A stretch of DNA of 6,587 bases, taken from Candidatus Aenigmatarchaeota archaeon. GTDB lineage: Archaea; Aenigmatarchaeota; Aenigmatarchaeia; QMZP01. The notes beneath the pieces were generated by a model. The model had not been told where the DNA came from and did not search any database. It saw only the letters and a program-made list of their open reading frames with translations. Of the stretch, positions 1-5,156 are shown in pieces (position 1 is the stretch's first letter; the number at the start of each line of letters is the position of its first letter). The stretch covers positions 1-6,587 of the forward strand of contig QMZP01000045.1 of assembly GCA_003663225.1 (NCBI GenBank). The letters run 5' to 3'. A program made the position numbers and the translations under genes.

Positions 1-1
1 A

Positions 2-433
2 AAGGACATAAAGGTAAAGGGGCAGGACAAGAACTATCTCCAGCAGAAGCTGGTGGTATACCAACTGATGCAGCGCAGATTGGAAGAGCTGCAGCAGCAG
101 GCCATGCTGATAGAGAGGAAATACAAGGAGCTGGAAACCACCAAGCAGACTCTCGGAGACATGAAGAAGCTGAAGAAGACCGACGAAGTCTTCTTCCCAC
201 TGGGCAACGGCGTGTATGCCAAGGGGAACGTATCCAACGACAAGAAGCTCTTCGTGGAGCTGGGTGCTGGACTGGTGACCAACAAGACACCGGAAACCGC
301 GACGAAGTTCATCGAGGGCAAGGAAAAGGAGATGGAAAAATCGGCAAAAGAAGTTCAGACTGAGATTGAGGATACCATAAGCAAGCTTAATGGGATAGGT
401 GAAGAGCTTAGAGCTGCTTCTGGACAGCAGTGA
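2..433 (+). CDS. pfdA: Prefoldin alpha subunit (5' end cut by window edge)
   Basis: This is the alpha subunit of archaeal prefoldin, the jellyfish-shaped hexamer (two alpha, four beta) that holds unfolded proteins in the cytosol and passes them to the thermosome. The reading frame is open from base 2 and ends at TGA 431-433, giving 143 visible residues, about the usual family length, so only a few N-terminal residues should be missing. No in-frame ATG lies in the first 50 bases; the GTG at 53 is internal, because a Q/L-rich helix (NYLQQKL) already precedes it. An N-terminal coiled-coil helix is followed by the beta-hairpin region (PLGNGVYAKGNV, then LFVELGAGLV, roughly residues 62-97) and a C-terminal charged coiled coil. 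This helix-hairpin-helix plan and the PLG.GV..KG.V motif identify alpha rather than beta prefoldin. It is convergent with the minus-strand RNA candidate downstream. Confidence 0.93.
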   Translation, partial: KDIKVKGQDKNYLQQKLVVYQLMQRRLEELQQQAMLIERKYKELETTKQTLGDMKKLKKTDEVFFPLGNGVYAKGNVSNDKKLFVELGAGLVTNKTPETATKFIEGKEKEMEKSAKEVQTEIEDTISKLNGIGEELRAASGQQ

Positions 434-435
434 AT

Positions 436-828
436 GGTTTGCCTTTCGGTCAAGCGGCGTGCCATCGGCTTAACGGACCGGCCCGCCGAACAAGAAACTA
501 CGAATCGCAAACTAGGCATTCCAAAAACAGCGGCACCTGACTTCTGCCGCCTTATACCCGCAGCGGAAGGCCTTTTTAAGATTGCGCTGTCCAAGGACTG
601 CTGCTTATGCAGATGTCCTCTTAGGGCTTTAATTCGTAGCCTTGTAAACCGGACAAAACCAATGCACCATTCAGGAACCAAGAAGAAGGTCGTCCCGCAG
701 AGTTTTGGGAGTCATCCCGAATTACCACTTAAACCCTACGATGTTGGACATTGGGTGGGCAGGGCTAAGAGTACACACATAATTCAGAGTCCTAGTTGCG
801 TGAAGCCCTGTCATTGTTATTACCAATG
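436..828 (-). ncRNA. Candidate structured non-coding RNA, class unknown
   Basis: This stretch between prefoldin and uS10 has no recognisable protein but shows RNA-like structure. On the minus strand it follows a BRE/TATA element at 846-861, which predicts a start near 828. Complementary pairs read on the minus strand: CATTG/CAATG at the 5' end; CAGGGCT (810-804) with AGCCCTG (766-760); GGGA/TCCC around a TGAC loop (718-707); CCAATG (754-749) with CATTGG (663-658); ACAAG plus CTACGAAT (645-631) with ATTCGTAG plus CTTGT (503-491); a hairpin AGGAC-AT-CTGC-ATAA-GCAG-CA-GTCCT (619-594); and GCGGCA/TGCCGC (550-530). Size and setting would fit RNase P RNA, but I could not find its GAGGAAAGUC and ACAGAA hallmarks, nor the SRP RNA GGAAGG/AGCA loop. 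It may be a divergent RNase P RNA, another large RNA, or two adjacent RNAs. Both ends are approximate. Confidence 0.45.
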
Positions 829-845
829 AATATTTTGTCAGTAAT

Positions 846-861
846 CCTTATAAACTTTTCT
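846..861 (-). promoter_or_regulatory. BRE/TATA promoter of the RNA candidate
   Basis: Read on the minus strand the element is GAAAAGTTTATAAGG, an A-rich BRE followed by a near-consensus archaeal TATA box. The usual spacing of about 25 nt puts the start near 828. It lies in the gap after the uS10 stop codon, so it drives leftward transcription of 436-828 and not the ribosomal operon. The TATAAA core is nearly symmetric, but only the minus orientation has a good A-rich BRE. Confidence 0.6.
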
Positions 862-891
862 GGGGCACGGGAAACCGGTGGGAAAACTGAT

Positions 892-1227
892 TTACTTGTG
901 CTCGTATTTCTCCTTGAGCTCTATGTCTATCTTGACGCCCTCTGGTATCGGTATCCTTACGACCTGCCTCAGCGCCCTCTCATTGGAACCTATGTCCACT
1001 ATCCTTCTGTGTATCCGCATCTCCCAGCGGTCCCATGTGGCGTTGCCGTGGCCTGTCCCGTCACCACACGGGGTCTTGAGGGTCTGGACCTTCAGCTTCT
1101 TGGTGGGCAGCGGTATGGGTCCCCTTATAGAGACTCCGTACTTCTTGGCCACCTCCTTTATTTGGTCGCATATCTCTATGAGCTCATTAACATCCTTCCC
1201 TGCCAACTTTATCCTCGCATATTCCAT
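892..1227 (-). CDS. rps10: Small-subunit ribosomal protein uS10
   Basis: This is ribosomal protein uS10 (S10/S20e family), part of the head of the 30S subunit. The 111-residue product starts with ATG at 1227, giving MEYARIKLAGKD, and shows the family features: the RIKLAG N-terminal strand, KKYGVSIRGPIPLPTKKLKVQT (residues about 29-50) with the conserved GPIPLPTK loop that reaches toward 16S rRNA and uS14, and the WEMRIHRRIVDI segment typical of archaeal and eukaryotic members. It is a little longer than many archaeal homologues (about 102 residues) because of a charged C-terminal tail. It starts 5 nt after the uS9 stop, so it is the last gene of the eL18-uL13-uS9-uS10 run. In many archaea uS10 instead follows the elongation factor 1-alpha gene. 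Confidence 0.96.
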   Translation of the reverse strand: MEYARIKLAGKDVNELIEICDQIKEVAKKYGVSIRGPIPLPTKKLKVQTLKTPCGDGTGHGNATWDRWEMRIHRRIVDIGSNERALRQVVRIPIPEGVKIDIELKEKYEHK

Positions 1228-1232
1228 GTCAT

Positions 1233-1655
1233 CTACCTCTTGCTTCTTTGCTTGTATCTCCTCGGGCCTTGAGAGGATCTCGGCGGCTTGTGCGGCTCCG
1301 TCCTCCTCGAGTCTGAGACTATCATGTACCTGTCATATTCCATGAACTTCTTCCTTGTGTCAGCGCCAAGCATCTTGGCAAGTCCCCTTGCTATGGCCTG
1401 CCTGGCTGCGTCAGCCTGGCCCATTATTCCGCCACCCCTGACGTTCAGGTTTATGTCGAATTTCTTCCAATCCCCGCCAGTGACTATTAGCGCTTCCTGT
1501 ATCCTCATCTTGGTGACAGCGTTGTTCATGAGGTCGAGTGGTATGCTGTTCACCTTGACTATGCCCTTGCCCGGGCTTATCTTGGCCCTGGCGACCGCGA
1601 GCTTCCTCTTGCCTGTGGTGAACACACTCTTCTCTTTCCTTTCTTTGCTTACCAT
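1233..1655 (-). CDS. rps9: Small-subunit ribosomal protein uS9
   Basis: This is ribosomal protein uS9 of the 30S head, whose C-terminal tail reaches the P-site tRNA. The product has 140 residues. I start at ATG 1655 (MVSKERKEKSVFTTGKRK), because the frame further upstream translates bases belonging to uL13 and adds a non-family segment. Visible family motifs are TTGKRKLAVARAKI, GGGIMGQADAARQAIARGLAKML, and the C-terminal DSRRTEPHKPPRSSQGPRR. The tail ends QRSKR where QKSYR is usual; the terminal arginine that contacts tRNA is kept. The start codon overlaps the uL13 stop (ATGGTAA, 1655-1649), which suggests translational coupling. In many archaea rpoN (RNA polymerase subunit N) follows uS9; here uS10 takes that position. 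Confidence 0.96.
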   Translation of the reverse strand: MVSKERKEKSVFTTGKRKLAVARAKISPGKGIVKVNSIPLDLMNNAVTKMRIQEALIVTGGDWKKFDINLNVRGGGIMGQADAARQAIARGLAKMLGADTRKKFMEYDRYMIVSDSRRTEPHKPPRSSQGPRRYKQRSKR

Positions 1656-2074
1656 GTCTTCTTCGCTCCCAGCTTCTGAGCAAGGTCCCCTATCTTCATG
1701 CTCTTGCATTTAAGATTATTTTCGGTGTTTTTTATCTTTTCGAACTTCTTCCCTGACATGTCATCGGGCACTGAAATGAAAACCCTTAGCCTTTTAAGCG
1801 CGTCCCTTCCCTTTGCTGCCTTTATGGGCAGCATGCCCCTTACCATCCTCTTTATGAGCCTGTCTGGCTCCCTCGGATAGAACGGGCCGTGATACGGGTC
1901 TCCCCTCTCACGCTTCTCCCTGTAATCCTTTATTATGTAGTCAGGCTCTCCGCTTATGACGGCCTTCTCGGCGTTCACTATGAATACCTTCTTTCCCTTG
2001 AGCAGTTCCTTGGCCATCTTTGATGCGAGCCTTCCTGCAACCATGTTCTCAGCGTCTATGTACATCTCTTCCAT
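1649..2074 (-). CDS. rpl13: Large-subunit ribosomal protein uL13
   Basis: This is ribosomal protein uL13, an early-assembling 50S subunit protein. The 141-residue product has the archaeal pattern MYIDAENMVAGRLASKMAK at the N-terminus, KKVFIVNAEKAVISG, then YHGPFYPREPDRLIKRMVRGMLP around residues 60-82, followed by the basic segment GRDALKRLRVF. I choose ATG 2074 (MEEMYIDAE), 2 nt after the eL18 stop; ATG 2065 (MYIDAE) also fits the family and cannot be excluded. The longer open frame upstream of 2074 is a shadow of eL18 and carries no family sequence. The stop codon overlaps the uS9 start by 7 nt. Confidence 0.95.
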   Translation of the reverse strand: MEEMYIDAENMVAGRLASKMAKELLKGKKVFIVNAEKAVISGEPDYIIKDYREKRERGDPYHGPFYPREPDRLIKRMVRGMLPIKAAKGRDALKRLRVFISVPDDMSGKKFEKIKNTENNLKCKSMKIGDLAQKLGAKKTW

Positions 2075-2076
2075 GA

Positions 2077-2430
2077 CTATCCCATTATCCTTACCTTCTT
2101 CGCTTCGGGGTTCTCCTTCATCATGTCCTCTATTTCCATGCATTTGCCGCCCGCTTTCTCTATCTTCTCCCTGGCGGACGATGAGAACCTGAGTGCGGCT
2201 ACAGTCAGCGGCTTGGTAAGCTCGCCGGTGCCTAGCACTGTTCCCGGAACCACTATATTCTCGCCCTTCTTGGCGTTCTTCTCCAGGCCGTAGAGGCTGA
2301 CCTCGTGCGATTTCCTCCTGGGCCTGTTCAGGCCCCCGGCTATGGCTTTCCATGCCGGAATCTTCAGTCCCTTCTCCTTCAGGTCCTCTATGAGGGCCTT
2401 TGATACAGGGTTCTTGTCCCTAGTTTTCAT
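2077..2430 (-). CDS. rpl18e: Large-subunit ribosomal protein eL18
   Basis: This is archaeal and eukaryotic ribosomal protein eL18 (L18e), a 50S protein related to bacterial uL15 and absent from bacteria. The product is 117 residues from ATG 2430. Family sequence is visible in [15 protein letters not shown], the [13 protein letters not shown] segment, [24 protein letters not shown], and the C-terminal KVRIMG. A GTG at 2439 would add three residues (MTG). I prefer the ATG because the GTGA of that same GTG lies at Shine-Dalgarno distance from it. It is the first gene of the ribosomal run, with a strong TATA box about 40 nt upstream, and L18e leading uL13 and uS9 is the common archaeal order. Confidence 0.95.
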   Translation of the reverse strand: MKTRDKNPVSKALIEDLKEKGLKIPAWKAIAGGLNRPRRKSHEVSLYGLEKNAKKGENIVVPGTVLGTGELTKPLTVAALRFSSSAREKIEKAGGKCMEIEDMMKENPEAKKVRIMG

Positions 2431-2462
2431 GCCTGTCACTTCTTATTGCCTCATTTTGTTTT

Positions 2463-2480
2463 GCATATATTTAAATTGTT
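2463..2480 (-). promoter_or_regulatory. TATA promoter of the ribosomal protein operon
   Basis: On the minus strand AACAATTTAAATATATGC combines an A-rich BRE with a TATA box (TTTAAATATAT, 2475-2465). A start about 25 nt downstream falls near 2445, which leaves a leader of some 15 nt before the eL18 ATG at 2430. The element sits directly between the tRNA-Leu 3' hairpin and the operon. Confidence 0.7.
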
Positions 2481-2492
2481 TATTGGGATGTT

Positions 2493-2511
2493 CCGGCTCT
2501 CATAAGGCCGG
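2493..2511 (-). terminator. Hairpin just downstream of tRNA-Leu
   Basis: CCGGC and GCCGG enclose a 9-nt loop, starting 7 nt after the tRNA discriminator base. No strong T-run follows, and archaeal termination usually needs one, so this may be a trailer structure rather than a terminator. Confidence 0.3.
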
Positions 2512-2531
2512 TTGGTATGCGGGAGGCCGGA

Positions 2532-2580
2532 TGCACGAGGACAGACTGCTTGTGCATATCAGTTAAAGCCGTCATACCCT
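2532..2580 (-). other. Putative tRNA intron 3 (T loop, about 59/60)
   Basis: This 49-nt insert interrupts the T loop after TTCGAA; either A2580 or T2531 becomes the seventh loop base, so the junction is ambiguous by one. Near its 3' end ATGCAC and GTGCAT (2556-2551, 2536-2531) can form a 6-bp stem that overlaps the junction. Position 59/60 is a known non-canonical archaeal intron site. Confidence 0.75.
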
Positions 2581-2597
2581 TTCGAACCGACGAAGGC

Positions 2598-2631
2598 ATT
2601 GCTCGTCCGCCTCACTGATGTGAGGGGAACT
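2598..2631 (-). other. Putative tRNA intron 2 (variable arm)
   Basis: This insert of about 34 nt lies inside the long variable arm, between TGGCTTAG and GCCTTC, which rejoin as a normal GGC/GCC variable stem. Its centre is a perfect CCTCAC-ATCA-GTGAGG hairpin (2625-2610), with a flanking GTTC/GGAC helix across a C/C mismatch. Exact ends are uncertain by a few bases. Confidence 0.7.
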
Positions 2632-2658
2632 CTAAGCCACAGGATCTTGAGTCCTGCC

Positions 2659-2706
2659 CCTTAAGACGGAAGGACAGCTCTTGTGAACACGCAAGCTGTC
2701 AATCGT
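2659..2706 (-). other. Putative tRNA intron 1 (D arm, about position 25)
   Basis: This insert of about 48 nt splits the 3' strand of the D stem between AAAGG and GGCAGG. It contains a GACAGCT/AGCTGTC hairpin (2700-2673) and a short GACG/CGTC helix (2707-2704 with 2668-2665) separated from the hairpin by small loops, a layout compatible with a relaxed bulge-helix-bulge. G repeats at both ends make the cut site ambiguous by up to two bases. Confidence 0.75.
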
Positions 2707-2744
2707 CCTTTGGCCGCTCGGGAACTCCCGCGATAGAGCTCTAA

Positions 2745-2775
2745 CAATATAAAACATTATTGATTTAAACCTTTT
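2745..2775 (-). promoter_or_regulatory. TATA-like promoter of tRNA-Leu
   Basis: Two minus-strand candidates are present: AAAAAGGTTTAAATC (2777-2763), whose centre predicts a start near 2741 and so a leader of about 10 nt, and TTTTATATTG (2754-2745), which lies rather close to the tRNA 5' end. The first fits the usual spacing better. Confidence 0.5.
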
Positions 2776-2787
2776 TACCAGAATAAG

Positions 2788-3408
2788 CTATTCTTTGAGC
2801 GTCCTGAGCTCGTGCTTTATCCTTTCCATGTTGTCGTAGAGGTTCTTCACGTAGTTGTCCATCTCTTTGGGCATCTCCACGATGTCCGCCTCACTCTCGC
2901 TCCCAACCCTGAGCAGCTTGGCATCCAGGGTGGATATGACATGGTTTATCTTGTCAAGGGCCATCTGGGTCACGCTTATGCCGTTGCTTATCTCCTTTTC
3001 TATGTCAGCCAGAGCATCCAGAGCGTCCCTCAGGCTAAGCGAATAGGACTTCAGCTCGCTGAGGTTCTGTACCAGCTCCCTGTATTTGTCTATCTTTATG
3101 AAAAGCGGCGGCGACCCATGCTCTCCTGCGGGCATTGCCTGATGCCGCTGCGGCTTCTGCGTCGTCGGCACCCCCAGGTCATCGGAAGATGCCGGTGGAC
3201 GTGCCTGTCTCTGTGCAGGCATCGGGGGCAGCGGCGCCCCTTTTGGCGGAGGCGGCAGCGGGGGAGCGGGCTTCGGCGGCGGTATGTTGGGTGCGGTCTC
3301 CATGCCTATGTTCCTAAGGCCGTTCTCTGATATGTTGCCTATGTTCTCCTTTATCTTGCTCTGATCAGAAGCGTTTGAATCTTTAGAATCCTTCTTCTTA
3401 CCAAACAT
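2788..3408 (-). CDS. Proline-rich coiled-coil protein of unknown function
   Basis: I do not recognise a named family. The 206-residue product starts at ATG 3408 (MFGKKKDSK), with GGGGG 6 nt upstream as a Shine-Dalgarno; a TTG one codon earlier is less likely. The parts are a lysine/serine-rich polar N-terminus (1-38), a Pro-rich linker (about 40-72, with runs such as PPLPPPPKG), a polar spacer, and a C-terminal region from about residue 100 (PPLFIKIDKYRELVQNLSEL) to 206 that is strongly helical with heptad-like leucines and isoleucines. It has no signal peptide or membrane helix, so it should be cytosolic. The C-terminal part looks like a dimerising or membrane-adjacent coiled coil. It is monocistronic, with its own TATA box at 3446-3452 and the tRNA-Leu gene 57 nt downstream. 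Confidence 0.8.
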   Translation of the reverse strand: MFGKKKDSKDSNASDQSKIKENIGNISENGLRNIGMETAPNIPPPKPAPPLPPPPKGAPLPPMPAQRQARPPASSDDLGVPTTQKPQRHQAMPAGEHGSPPLFIKIDKYRELVQNLSELKSYSLSLRDALDALADIEKEISNGISVTQMALDKINHVISTLDAKLLRVGSESEADIVEMPKEMDNYVKNLYDNMERIKHELRTLKE

Positions 3409-3439
3409 CAAAAACCCCCGGTTATGTTATTATTAGGCC

Positions 3440-3460
3440 TTTCGGTTTTATATCCTTTGC
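3440..3460 (-). promoter_or_regulatory. TATA promoter of the proline-rich protein gene
   Basis: On the minus strand GCAAAGGATATAAAACCG places a TATAAAA core (3452-3446) behind an A-rich BRE. The expected start near 3424 leaves a short leader that still contains the GGGGG Shine-Dalgarno (3419-3415). Confidence 0.6.
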
Positions 3461-3502
3461 GCTAAAAGAAGCAATGCTGTGTAAGATGTTTGAACCAGCA
3501 TT
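3461..3502 (-). terminator. Hairpin plus T-rich tail after the ATPase gene
   Basis: On the minus strand AATGCTG (3502-3496) pairs perfectly with CAGCATT (3479-3473) around a 16-nt loop, and TTCTTTT follows at 3469-3463. This starts 15 nt after the ATPase stop codon and fits a transcription terminator. T-rich tracts alone often suffice in archaea, so the hairpin may be incidental. Confidence 0.4.
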
Positions 3503-3517
3503 CGAACCCGCTTTATG

Positions 3518-4759
3518 CTAGTGTTTAACATCTAATAGCCATTTCCAAAGAGGAATATAATTTATGCCCTCTTCTGTTTGCTCAAGTTCTTTTGTTATTA
3601 AATTCAATTCTGAATTTGAATATTTTTCTTTAAATTCCATCAGCCCTTCCGTTTCTCTCTTATGAGGGGTATCAGTGTAAGCGACATTTATTGCTGTTAG
3701 CTTGTCCCCCTCCCTGACTATAAAATCCACTTCCTTTTTGCCTTTCCAAAAATATACTTCTTTCCCCCTTCTTTTTAATTCCGCTAATACTGTATTCTCA
3801 GCAAGTCTGCCCGAGTCGGTTGAAAATTTGAATGAAACAGCGTTTCTTAATCCATTATCGATTGAGTAGCATTTCATGTCTTTTTTCAGTTGGACTCTGA
3901 CCTTCCATGAAAATTGTAGTATATAATAGAACAAAAACACTTCGCTTAACATTGATAAATATTTCTTAACAGTTTCATTATGTACGTTTATGGTTTTGGC
4001 AATGCTGTTCTCAGAGAACGGATTTCCTATGTTAGTCATCAGATAATGCGCCAGTTTTTTTGCAGTCTCTGAATCTGCATTAAATCTTGAAACTACATCT
4101 CTCAGCAGTATGTCATTGTATGTGTTTACCAAGATTGGCTCTTTGGTCACTACTTTCCCGGACAGGGTTTCAGGAAATCCGCCTTCTTGCAGAAATAATT
4201 CCAAATAATGGGCAACTTTCTCTTTTTGAAATGGATCTCCATAATCTACGTTATGTTTGGAGAGAAATTCCTTAAATGAAAAGGGGGCAACTGGTATGGT
4301 TATGTGCCTGCCAGTCAATGTTTTCCCAACATCTCTTGAAATCAGAGAAGCAGATGATCCAGATACAAATATTTGCTTGAATTCTTTTCTATCATAATAC
4401 ACCCGAATATCTTTCTCCCATTCAGGCACATTCTGAATTTCGTCCAGAAAAGCATACTTTATTTCCGGTTTTATTTCAAGGGCCATAGAAATTGTTTTTT
4501 TGATTTCCTTGAATTCGGGGTCATCAAAATTCAGGTATAATATTTCTCCGGGCTTAACGCCTGCTTGTATAAGGTGAGAAATAATCTGATACATCAGGAA
4601 AGTTTTGCCTGATCTCCTAACACCGATAATGTCCTTTATGTGTGGAGATTCCATCAGACTTATAGTGTGTTTTAAAATATCCCGCTCTACCCATTCAAAA
4701 TCGTTCAGCTTATCTGGATTTGACCACCAGAAGTTCCATTTTATTATTGAGGTTTTCAT
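3518..4759 (-). CDS. P-loop ATPase, AAA_14/DUF4143 family
   Basis: This is a member of the large, mobile family of prokaryotic ATPases with an N-terminal AAA_14 domain and a C-terminal DUF4143 domain; the cellular role is not established. The product is 413 residues from ATG 4759; an upstream TTG would add two. Walker A is GVRRSGKT (residues 46-53), Walker B is YAFLDEIQ with D106-E107, and a sensor-like FVSGSSASL follows at about 131-139, then TGRH. A winged-helix-like segment lies around FSENSIAKTINVHNETVKKYL. The C-terminal part resembles a PD-(D/E)XK nuclease fold (AENTVLAELKRR, then EVDFIV at 343-348), but the later E-x-K position reads INVAY, so nuclease activity is doubtful. The DNA is clearly A+T-richer than its neighbours, suggesting transfer. 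It is monocistronic, with a leaderless-type promoter. Confidence 0.9.
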   Translation of the reverse strand: MKTSIIKWNFWWSNPDKLNDFEWVERDILKHTISLMESPHIKDIIGVRRSGKTFLMYQIISHLIQAGVKPGEILYLNFDDPEFKEIKKTISMALEIKPEIKYAFLDEIQNVPEWEKDIRVYYDRKEFKQIFVSGSSASLISRDVGKTLTGRHITIPVAPFSFKEFLSKHNVDYGDPFQKEKVAHYLELFLQEGGFPETLSGKVVTKEPILVNTYNDILLRDVVSRFNADSETAKKLAHYLMTNIGNPFSENSIAKTINVHNETVKKYLSMLSEVFLFYYILQFSWKVRVQLKKDMKCYSIDNGLRNAVSFKFSTDSGRLAENTVLAELKRRGKEVYFWKGKKEVDFIVREGDKLTAINVAYTDTPHKRETEGLMEFKEKYSNSELNLITKELEQTEEGINYIPLWKWLLDVKH

Positions 4760-4780
4760 GATCAATTATTGTTCAAACCT

Positions 4781-4797
4781 CTTTATAAATGTTTACA
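4781..4797 (-). promoter_or_regulatory. TATA promoter of the ATPase gene, leaderless spacing
   Basis: On the minus strand AAACATTTATAAAG gives a good TATA box (4789-4781). A start about 25 nt downstream falls at about 4760, directly at the ATG at 4759. This spacing supports the ATG as start and predicts a leaderless mRNA. Confidence 0.6.
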
Positions 4798-4803
4798 TTT
4801 AAG

Positions 4804-4830
4804 TGAAGGGTTTTAGTACTTTTCCCTTCA
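4804..4830. repeat. Inverted repeat upstream of the ATPase promoter
   Basis: TGAAGGG (4804-4810) and CCCTTCA (4824-4830) are perfect 7-base arms around a 13-base centre that is itself near-symmetric (TTTTAGTACTTTT, with the palindrome AGTACT). It lies 14 bp upstream of the TATA box. An operator for a dimeric regulator is one reading, a terminator-like hairpin another. Confidence 0.6.
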
Positions 4831-5081
4831 TCTTCATGAATACAAATAATATTCTGCTCTATTTTTTGACAATTTCTGTTATAAATAACCTGTAGTTTGA
4901 ATGACAAGTCAACCATATATTGATTAATCAACTGAAATGCAGTCTCTGAATTGGCACCCCAAAACATCTATAGAATAAGCGAAAACTATCCAAGAGCATG
5001 GCAGTAAATTCCTGTTTTCCTGTCTTTCCGTCCATAAAGCCCATATTGCTTCCATAGGCCTTAATTCTCATTGCGCATTGA

Positions 5082-5152
5082 TGCGAGGGGCGGGAGTCGA
5101 ACCCGCATCGCCACCGTGGCAGGGTGACGTCCTACCATTAGACTACCCCCGC
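5082..5152 (-). tRNA. tRNA-Gly(GCC)
   Basis: This is a complete 71-nt tRNA. Acceptor GCGGGGG (5152-5146) pairs with CCCTCGC (5089-5083) with one G-T wobble, and the discriminator is A5082. The D arm is GTC-TAATGGTA-GGAC, the anticodon arm TCACC-CTGCCAC-GGTGG has anticodon GCC, and the T arm is GCGGG-TTCGACT-CCCGC. The anticodon reads glycine codons GGC and GGU. CCA is not encoded and there is no intron, unlike the tRNA-Leu in this window. It begins 4 nt after the stop codon of the zinc-ribbon gene. Confidence 0.97.
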
Positions 5153-5156
5153 GCAA

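Larger units (their letters stand above)
2518..2731 (-). tRNA. tRNA-Leu(CAA) interrupted by three introns
   Basis: Read on the minus strand, the acceptor GCGGGAG (2731-2725) pairs with CTCCCGC (2525-2519), with discriminator A at 2518. The D arm is CCCG, AGCGGCCAA, then AGGG split by an insert. The anticodon arm CAGGA-CTCAAGA-TCCTG (2656-2640) has anticodon CAA (2649-2647). The class II variable arm TGGCTTAG...GCCTTC is split by an insert. The T arm GTCGG (2591-2587), TTCGAA, CCGGC (2530-2526) is split in its loop. Removing about 2706-2659 (48 nt), 2631-2598 (34 nt) and 2580-2532 (49 nt) leaves an 83-nt tRNA with every stem paired. The mature CAA anticodon reads UUG. CCA is not encoded. Exact junctions can slide by one or two bases. 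Several introns at non-canonical places in one tRNA are known from Thermoproteales and some ultrasmall archaea. Confidence 0.9.
4760..5081. other. A+T-rich intergenic stretch
   Basis: This stretch of about 320 bases between the ATPase gene and tRNA-Gly holds the ATPase promoter (4781-4790), an inverted repeat (4804-4830) and otherwise no gene I can support. A 64-codon minus-strand frame (4773-4967) runs through the promoter and matches nothing I recognise. Composition resembles the ATPase gene more than the flanking housekeeping genes, so it may be part of the same acquired segment. Confidence 0.6.

Noticed and set aside
713..738. Plus-strand similarity to the 5S rRNA loop C (CATCCCGAA followed by a TTAA.CCC-like part)
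   Set aside because: The flanking 5S helices I, II and III cannot be formed with correct spacing, and the GAGTAC-like piece lies about 18 nt too far away.
783..800. A minus-strand stretch resembling a tRNA-Gln(CUG) anticodon loop (CTCTGAA)
   Set aside because: No matching D arm, T arm or acceptor pair was found even allowing introns; TTCGAA/TTCAAA-type T loops are absent from this region.
434..829. A 131-codon plus-strand frame starting directly after the prefoldin stop
   Set aside because: The product is Cys- and basic-rich without recognisable motifs, another long frame overlaps on the opposite strand, and the region shows RNA-type helices with a minus-strand promoter. Conservation in relatives could revive it.
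796..1345. Long plus-strand frames opposite uS10 and uS9
   Set aside because: They are antisense shadows of the ribosomal genes, with low-complexity, non-family sequences.
4773..4967. A 64-codon minus-strand frame in the A+T-rich gap
   Set aside because: It has no recognisable motif or ribosome binding site, and it runs across the inverted repeat and the TATA box of the ATPase gene; chance open frames of this size are common.
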